DNA of 39,095 nt. Origin: a virus. The position numbers and the translations under genes were made by a program. The notes under the pieces were generated by a model, which was not told the DNA's origin, made no database searches, and saw only the letters and a list, made by a program, of their open reading frames with translations. Location: IMG/VR virus record IMGVR_UViG_3300023175_000102, positions 1 to 39,095 of that record. One strand, written 5' to 3'. Shown piece by piece: positions 36,401 through 39,095 of this stretch (position 1 is its first letter; every line of letters starts with the position of its first letter).

Positions 36401-39095
36401 ATAACCAATGGACTTGCCACCAAGGAACGGAGACCTAGCTTCCGCCTTCTTGCCCTGGTGTACAGACACCACCCATGTGTCATAATTGTCGTAAGCTGGG
36501 ATGTCTAAACGAAGGCCAACGTAGTATCCATCCTCAACCTCTTTGTTTACGCCAATGATTCCCTTGTCAACCTTGTTTGCGTCAAGAGCAGAGGCAATGT
36601 CGAGTACCGTTGGGATTTCTGGCACTACCTCGAACGCCTTAATCGGCATGTTCTCCCTGACAGCACGCAAGTAATCCTCTTGTGTGATTTCCCCAAGCTC
36701 ATACTTATTGAGCACACCCAAAATAACGTTGTTTCTTACCTGCCTCTGAGACTCTGGAAGTTTAATCTCAGTACGTCTCTGTTCCCTCTGCGACGGTGTG
36801 ATACCCGATGCCTCCTCAATAGACACCTCGGCATTCTCTTGGAGTTCTGGGTTTGGTAGTGCCTGAGCCTTGGGCTTCTCACCCTTGGCCATAGTCTCTG
36901 CGGAAGAATACGCCTCCATGTAGTCGTCGTACATCTTACCGTCACCCACCTTACCCTCGCCCTCAACGAAGAACACTACGTCAGGCTGCTCCATTAAAGG
37001 AGAACCCTCCTCGTTCCACCCCTCTGGGGCAAACTCAGGGTTGAACTTAACTCTAGCCACAGGCTTCCACCCGTTCTCTACGTACTGTCTCTCCAGGTCT
37101 GTTGCATAGGCGTCGAAGAAACCGCTCTTCATGCCCCAATTCTTAGCAAGGCTGTTCCTCTTGTCTTGAAGAGGCTTAGACACCCTGCTCAACGAGGACT
37201 CTGGGCTCTTCCACAACCCACCCATATAGCCATCTCTCTTGACGTAGGCACCAGCCTTGTTGTCTGACGTGGAAAATATGGCTCCTCCATCATCGGCAAT
37301 CTTCTTTACGTCTTCTGCTGTGAGAGGCGTAACCTGAATACCTAAGTTAACCCCAGACTCCTTCATGAGCTGAAGGGCCTTGGCCATATTCTTAGCAAAG
37401 GCTTCATAGTCCCAAGCCTGAACCGAGTACACGTCCTGCTCGGTGGCCTGAACCTTGGTCCTGGGCCTTGGTTGCTGCGACTGCACTGCGTCCTTTCGCT
37501 TGTAATCCACACCTCTATACGTACCCTCTTTGATATAGATTTCGTCGCTCTCCCAACCTTTGTTTTTCTCCATCCACTTGATGAAGTTTTCAAGGTGCTG
37601 CTCATTGTTGAACACACGGGTAACTGGATATCTTCCACTCACCCTAGTCTTACCAACTTTGAATATGATTGTGGCCTCAATCTTAGAATCACCAGCATCC
37701 ATTGCCTGTGATTTAGACTCATCAAATCCTTCATCTGAATCCTCATCAGCAGCGATACCAATCTTTGTAGCCATGCCAGCATACCCCGCTCGGATGACTG
37801 CTTCGTTCAGTTTTCTCTGTCCCTCAAGCCTGCGGCCCTCGGAGAACTCTTGAGTCATCTGTTGGATAGCAGATACGACGTTGTCAATCTTCGCGTCAGG
37901 AATACCTCTGACCCCAATGCGCCCCAAGTGCGGAGCAAGGAACTCCATGAACTGCCTAATTACACTCTTCTGAATGTCGATAGATATATTGCCTGCTGTG
38001 ATATCAGCAAGAAGTTCTGTAAGGAACTCGTCGGCAACCTGGACCTTCTGTTGTTCTGTTAGAGATTTGTCATCAAGTGAAGACGTGAGGTTGCCTCTGC
38101 CATCCCCGTAGCTTGTTAAGAACTGTGAATACCTTTTAGATAGATTGTCTGGCAGGGCTTGAAACAACTTCTTTGCCAACCCAACAGCAGCCTTAGTTCC
38201 AATAGTCTGCAACACGAAGTCGTGGTACCCCTCGTGGTAGGCCGTGTTCTCCAATAGTGATGGGAGGAAAAGCTTAATCTGACCCGAGCCTGTCCACATA
38301 CCGCGACCTGCTGCATTTACAGCTTCCTCTCTAGTCATGCCACCCTCCTCCATCAGGTCGGCGATGTACGTATCGTAATCTCTGTACATGTCAATAGCGA
38401 CATCCCCCAAGGAGGCCAGACCCCTCACCACATTCATAGCGTTTTGCATCCCCTTGACAATGCGTTCACCAGTAGTAATAGACTTTGTCTTGCCCTCACC
38501 ATCTAGGGTTGTGTGGGGGAGTACGTCAAGAGAAGTGAGCCTTGAGATTAACTTCGATACCGAGTCTAAATTGCCCGCTGTTACAGTAACCTTTCCTCTG
38601 CCCTCCTGGAACAACCCTCCATAGTTACGTCTCTTATTCCCAGCCTTTCTTCCCTCCTTAGCCAGGATACGAGACTCAAGCTTGCCATCGGTCTGGAGCA
38701 TAGAATCCATCTCCCCCTCAATAGTGCCTCTTTCTTGCAGAAGCTCCCTGACTTCTTTCGTAATCTTTCTTCTTCCGTTAGAGTCAGCCCTAGTATACTG
38801 CTCGGCAAGAATCTCCACCTTATTGTGAATGTCCACGAGTCTTTGAAAAGTCTCTGGATTTGTTTCCGCCAAGTATTCCATCAGCTGTTGGCGTCTATCG
38901 AACAGCTTGGTGTGCGCATCAATGGCATCAACAATCCTCCTGCCAATGCTTGCTCTTTCAGCCTTAGACTCAGCCTGAGTAAACTGCTTCTTGAGCTCGT
39001 TAATCTTCGCTGTGGTTCGGAGCATATCGAGCCCCTTGGTGGCCACCGTCCTAGTGACATTACCTACGCCCGCAAGTCCCCCACCCATACCCATA
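30464..39095 (-). CDS. Giant polyvalent-type protein with HEGYH zincin motif (5' end beyond right edge)
   Basis: More than 2,876 codons; the frame is open at the right edge, and the Met at 39094 may be internal. Domains seen: residues 280-420, a metallopeptidase-like region with HEGYH (H287, E288, H291) and a downstream EFLTELLAD glutamate; residues 555-715, a GNAT/ART-like region (GGAIFSTSD, GGLWKSPES, FFDAYATDLERQY, GWKPVARV, DVVFFVEG); about 1450-1950, long coiled-coil and Lys/Ala-rich helices; about 2350-2650, a C-terminal block with DKIAAIASWFTFYGDYLI and a short hydrophobic segment near IPAIASMFVD. Such giants are called polyvalent proteins and are thought to be carried in the virion and injected to block defences early. 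It heads the lysis cassette, whose first gene overlaps its stop by four bases. Confidence 0.75.
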   Translation of the reverse strand, partial: MGMGGGLAGVGNVTRTVATKGLDMLRTTAKINELKKQFTQAESKAERASIGRRIVDAIDAHTKLFDRRQQLMEYLAETNPETFQRLVDIHNKVEILAEQYTRADSNGRRKITKEVRELLQERGTIEGEMDSMLQTDGKLESRILAKEGRKAGNKRRNYGGLFQEGRGKVTVTAGNLDSVSKLISRLTSLDVLPHTTLDGEGKTKSITTGERIVKGMQNAMNVVRGLASLGDVAIDMYRDYDTYIADLMEEGGMTREEAVNAAGRGMWTGSGQIKLFLPSLLENTAYHEGYHDFVLQTIGTKAAVGLAKKLFQALPDNLSKRYSQFLTSYGDGRGNLTSSLDDKSLTEQQKVQVADEFLTELLADITAGNISIDIQKSVIRQFMEFLAPHLGRIGVRGIPDAKIDNVVSAIQQMTQEFSEGRRLEGQRKLNEAVIRAGYAGMATKIGIAADEDSDEGFDESKSQAMDAGDSKIEATIIFKVGKTRVSGRYPVTRVFNNEQHLENFIKWMEKNKGWESDEIYIKEGTYRGVDYKRKDAVQSQQPRPRTKVQATEQDVYSVQAWDYEAFAKNMAKALQLMKESGVNLGIQVTPLTAEDVKKIADDGGAIFSTSDNKAGAYVKRDGYMGGLWKSPESSLSRVSKPLQDKRNSLAKNWGMKSGFFDAYATDLERQYVENGWKPVARVKFNPEFAPEGWNEEGSPLMEQPDVVFFVEGEGKVGDGKMYDDYMEAYSSAETMAKGEKPKAQALPNPELQENAEVSIEEASGITPSQREQRRTEIKLPESQRQVRNNVILGVLNKYELGEITQEDYLRAVRENMPIKAFEVVPEIPTVLDIASALDANKVDKGIIGVNKEVEDGYYVGLRLDIPAYDNYDTWVVSVHQGKKAEARSPFLGGKSIGYGQTAVITNATFDSTPTAALNIARGTAKTTIARMFGDWRNENPEATRQRAVDIMNGPDYNSDYKEIGKMEGWVQVGMNPFRHSWFYDKRDGRPLAEASEIIQVGALVLAKDAVKISESDPRFEAKSKVGGKAIKFQRPGSDVTDPVSLVKSQKIGIFDLKYAASTTQMEDWLKSGIVRQEDMSILEGRDVLSHSPDNMMVGSVSVDGRVLVNNGGGLFYSANSGDVWAVAGESAGNNMANELNELLKKSPDGKAYLLLISGSRQKHRSSTNGVMSMASIGFELVNQGIITKTELKNVLKQTIAETEQLSVQKQIAANEARVKKGKEPNPIKNGTTKLSSMGGTIEALFERFFVEFASPYKSTFEQRREFVDKFATNIGNAVAVKSKESAQEKKRIIDSYERVFGFRPNANQFGSTLKNFFFDFFQEKILQGGQVNEIYGAIEVTSEVKLEKDPNPTASYPLKLVNTDPNAPRPRTIVFKTMRSAAGTLVTRGVNPANRGLEIGDMYINSKGERKLITPAAFEMMGGMGQATWGRMTVKSPVPIDTITRDILNMDESKPIGVRAKSQGNLMKLIADMVDPSIPTPSARVTKRGKLIIAPSKTELWNKRKKEVVDLLVASGMSKENAQALYANAKAYKEGRTAGRKLATKEAQSTLGKRNRELSTEAKALRKELDQLKNKAKTVEEFLSFAIKLVDERMKGKGQQPFGNADIQRLLKIVRQAHKSSAKRIAKEGEAEVMDTFIEKLIDIFDKQDAKAAMRDYLASISAARKLQKRLNNITKKRKKGEALKSVASYAKVLSRLADINPALLSPTDVKDFINTLNAAVQTVSKVKTSFSTEEQRIVAEAPARRSVETLSALADKFKAMEELGRNAVMVAKAKALAEKNGTTFEEEYSALLKAEGLRKVSGTRKAILKFIEDNPNLGLDPANPADVEYVLQQLAENKALLEEQSKEAIITDVLLPQIAFNLDKLLEDRHIAEILGLYDAAKFNVSELVARLSKLDKIHLANLEFKLDDYLMNDSVMGLGYLAARVRGRIEMADAIKGELTSKGIKAGARPILSLLDTADSFIRLVFKTDNKTIAKIRRLIGFADMERAFAKADMIHAMTVEAISEEIDRIEKEGGSVKTVADNAIMQLFSMARQMPVLEEGAPGQNEAEWYLALRDAMRRSIDHYRDQRELYSDEDIAQMEAAFEYLFAEKNLPDLIAKVQTERADLVQMVDFMTGVHSTLEDSFANYVERYLGKNLTRENNYTPFSVKVRVKNEAVDEGLQMRQAIMDSMRSSSLSNAKKVAGSSYERNPKSITGSGNIIGLDFIKINERTLRENTILSNTVGEVMALQSVFSSDEMSELISDDGVRQQLHSKLMQYITQDAGRAPFVFQSRFMIGGKKFRNPVKTIRNAVIVKAFGGVLTQTLKQSTVLISTMFNSKVPTQSIPYMIKTVGELFAFAVRNGLFKDSKIALEANGRYKLLQNSPVFSRDYQAGNIDPYTGAIDTETSWFVRTRDKLNDLALQNLKSTDKIAAIASWFTFYGDYLISEGLADSFDEINWEEQAARPNLDALSYADSMVTKDQAASTPRQAADIYKDTSGTMSAVVALVRNIILAFSRFAVNKKRSVYSDFEKIRTGTAVKEGTVAMAGHMAELATFHAVGKILIPAIASMFVDEEEEESEYRKSPWLDIGGGVLTDMNPLPPLGYLEDVVKEMTNKYLLFPISEGMDGIPSFLEGEGYDDRYERWKNTSATIPTYSSNPELSASGLLKVAMGPYGEFVTDAGNTLRNLMEDGNKVYSSTGKEYFVRPEDKDQMDMFFAMKFLMAMGQMAGFSSKEIDIVARRLDDLPRERSLGSEEELAAYEMIAKSVFKDDADFLATLEDGSGIERFQRILIEKLDYSPYDAEKAASKFQKGAKAAAIELSMRDMDGYAQHIRDIRVIFKNAGDAKDYFAMVNRRKDSMDATEFAEFKNLADFYMAGMRSGTLEESMFYNLTE

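Noticed and set aside
30472-39094. Numerous frames opposite or within the giant gene
   Set aside because: They lack initiation context and motif content, and are explained as shadows of the 2,876-codon frame.
1-39095. The window as a complete circular 39-kb genome
   Set aside because: Joining the ends would let the fibre frame stop about 12 codons into the giant gene, which is possible, but it would leave the phage without a visible major capsid protein or tail tube, so missing sequence is more likely. Reads spanning the ends would settle this.
1-39095. CRISPR arrays, insertion sequences or integrase
   Set aside because: No regularly spaced repeats of CRISPR type, no transposase-like frame and no recombinase-like frame were seen.

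Overview
The window reads as a large fragment of a tailed-phage genome from a host in the Bacteroidetes (Bacteroidota), probably a free-living or marine flavobacterium-like cell. Evidence for the host: minus-strand genes are preceded by the Bacteroidetes -7 promoter box TAnnTTTG (at 12269-12276, 11725-11732, 10958-10965, 8372-8379 and 3886-3893); starts have A-rich leaders rather than clear Shine-Dalgarno sites; and two secreted proteins carry type IX secretion (T9SS) C-terminal sorting domains, a pathway confined to Bacteroidetes. Evidence for a phage: P22-type portal, large terminase, lysozyme-like transglycosylase, holin-like genes, ERF recombinase plus exonuclease, and very dense packing with many ATGA/TGATG overlaps. 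No integrase, DNA polymerase or recognisable major capsid protein is present. Genes run off both edges, so part of the morphogenesis region is probably missing.

Layout. (1) Bases 1-12145, minus strand: late genes read leftward from a promoter near 12270. They comprise small basic proteins, a large unknown virion candidate, a transglycosylase, a fibre-like protein, a double-domain GroES-like co-chaperonin, a possible small terminase subunit, large terminase, portal, an Ig-like small protein and a fibre with YNDLT repeats cut by the left edge. Two plus-strand genes sit inside this block: a winged-helix-like regulator (8385-8858) and a small secreted protein (9552-9794). (2) Bases 12146-12812: a divergent control region with the minus promoter, an exact 10-bp direct repeat, CCGAA repeats and a rho-independent terminator ahead of the first early gene. 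(3) Bases 12813-25697, plus strand: early genes. An ArdC-type antirestriction protein with a tiny membrane-protein neighbour is followed by about fifteen very small genes, many preceded by one shared leader sequence. Then come ERF single-strand annealing protein, PD-(D/E)XK exonuclease, an SSB-tip protein, a structured-RNA/tRNA region (21021-21500), a DnaA domain IV-like protein, a MazG-like protein, a BT4734-domain/RecA-fold helicase, and three further nuclease-like proteins, ending at a strong terminator (25726-25761). (4) Bases 25791-28708, plus strand: two secreted T9SS cargo proteins, one an M43-type metalloprotease. (5) Bases 28705-39095, minus strand: a giant polyvalent-type protein (more than 2,876 residues) with an HEGYH zincin motif, followed by a lysis cassette.

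How it fits together: the early block probably counters host defence (ArdC, small proteins) and replicates DNA with host polymerase, using phage recombination, helicase and origin-binding functions. The late block builds the particle and helps fold it (GroES-like), and the giant protein is likely carried in the virion and delivered with the DNA. The most unusual content is the T9SS cargo pair, the repeated early leader motif, and the structured-RNA cluster around tRNA-Arg.
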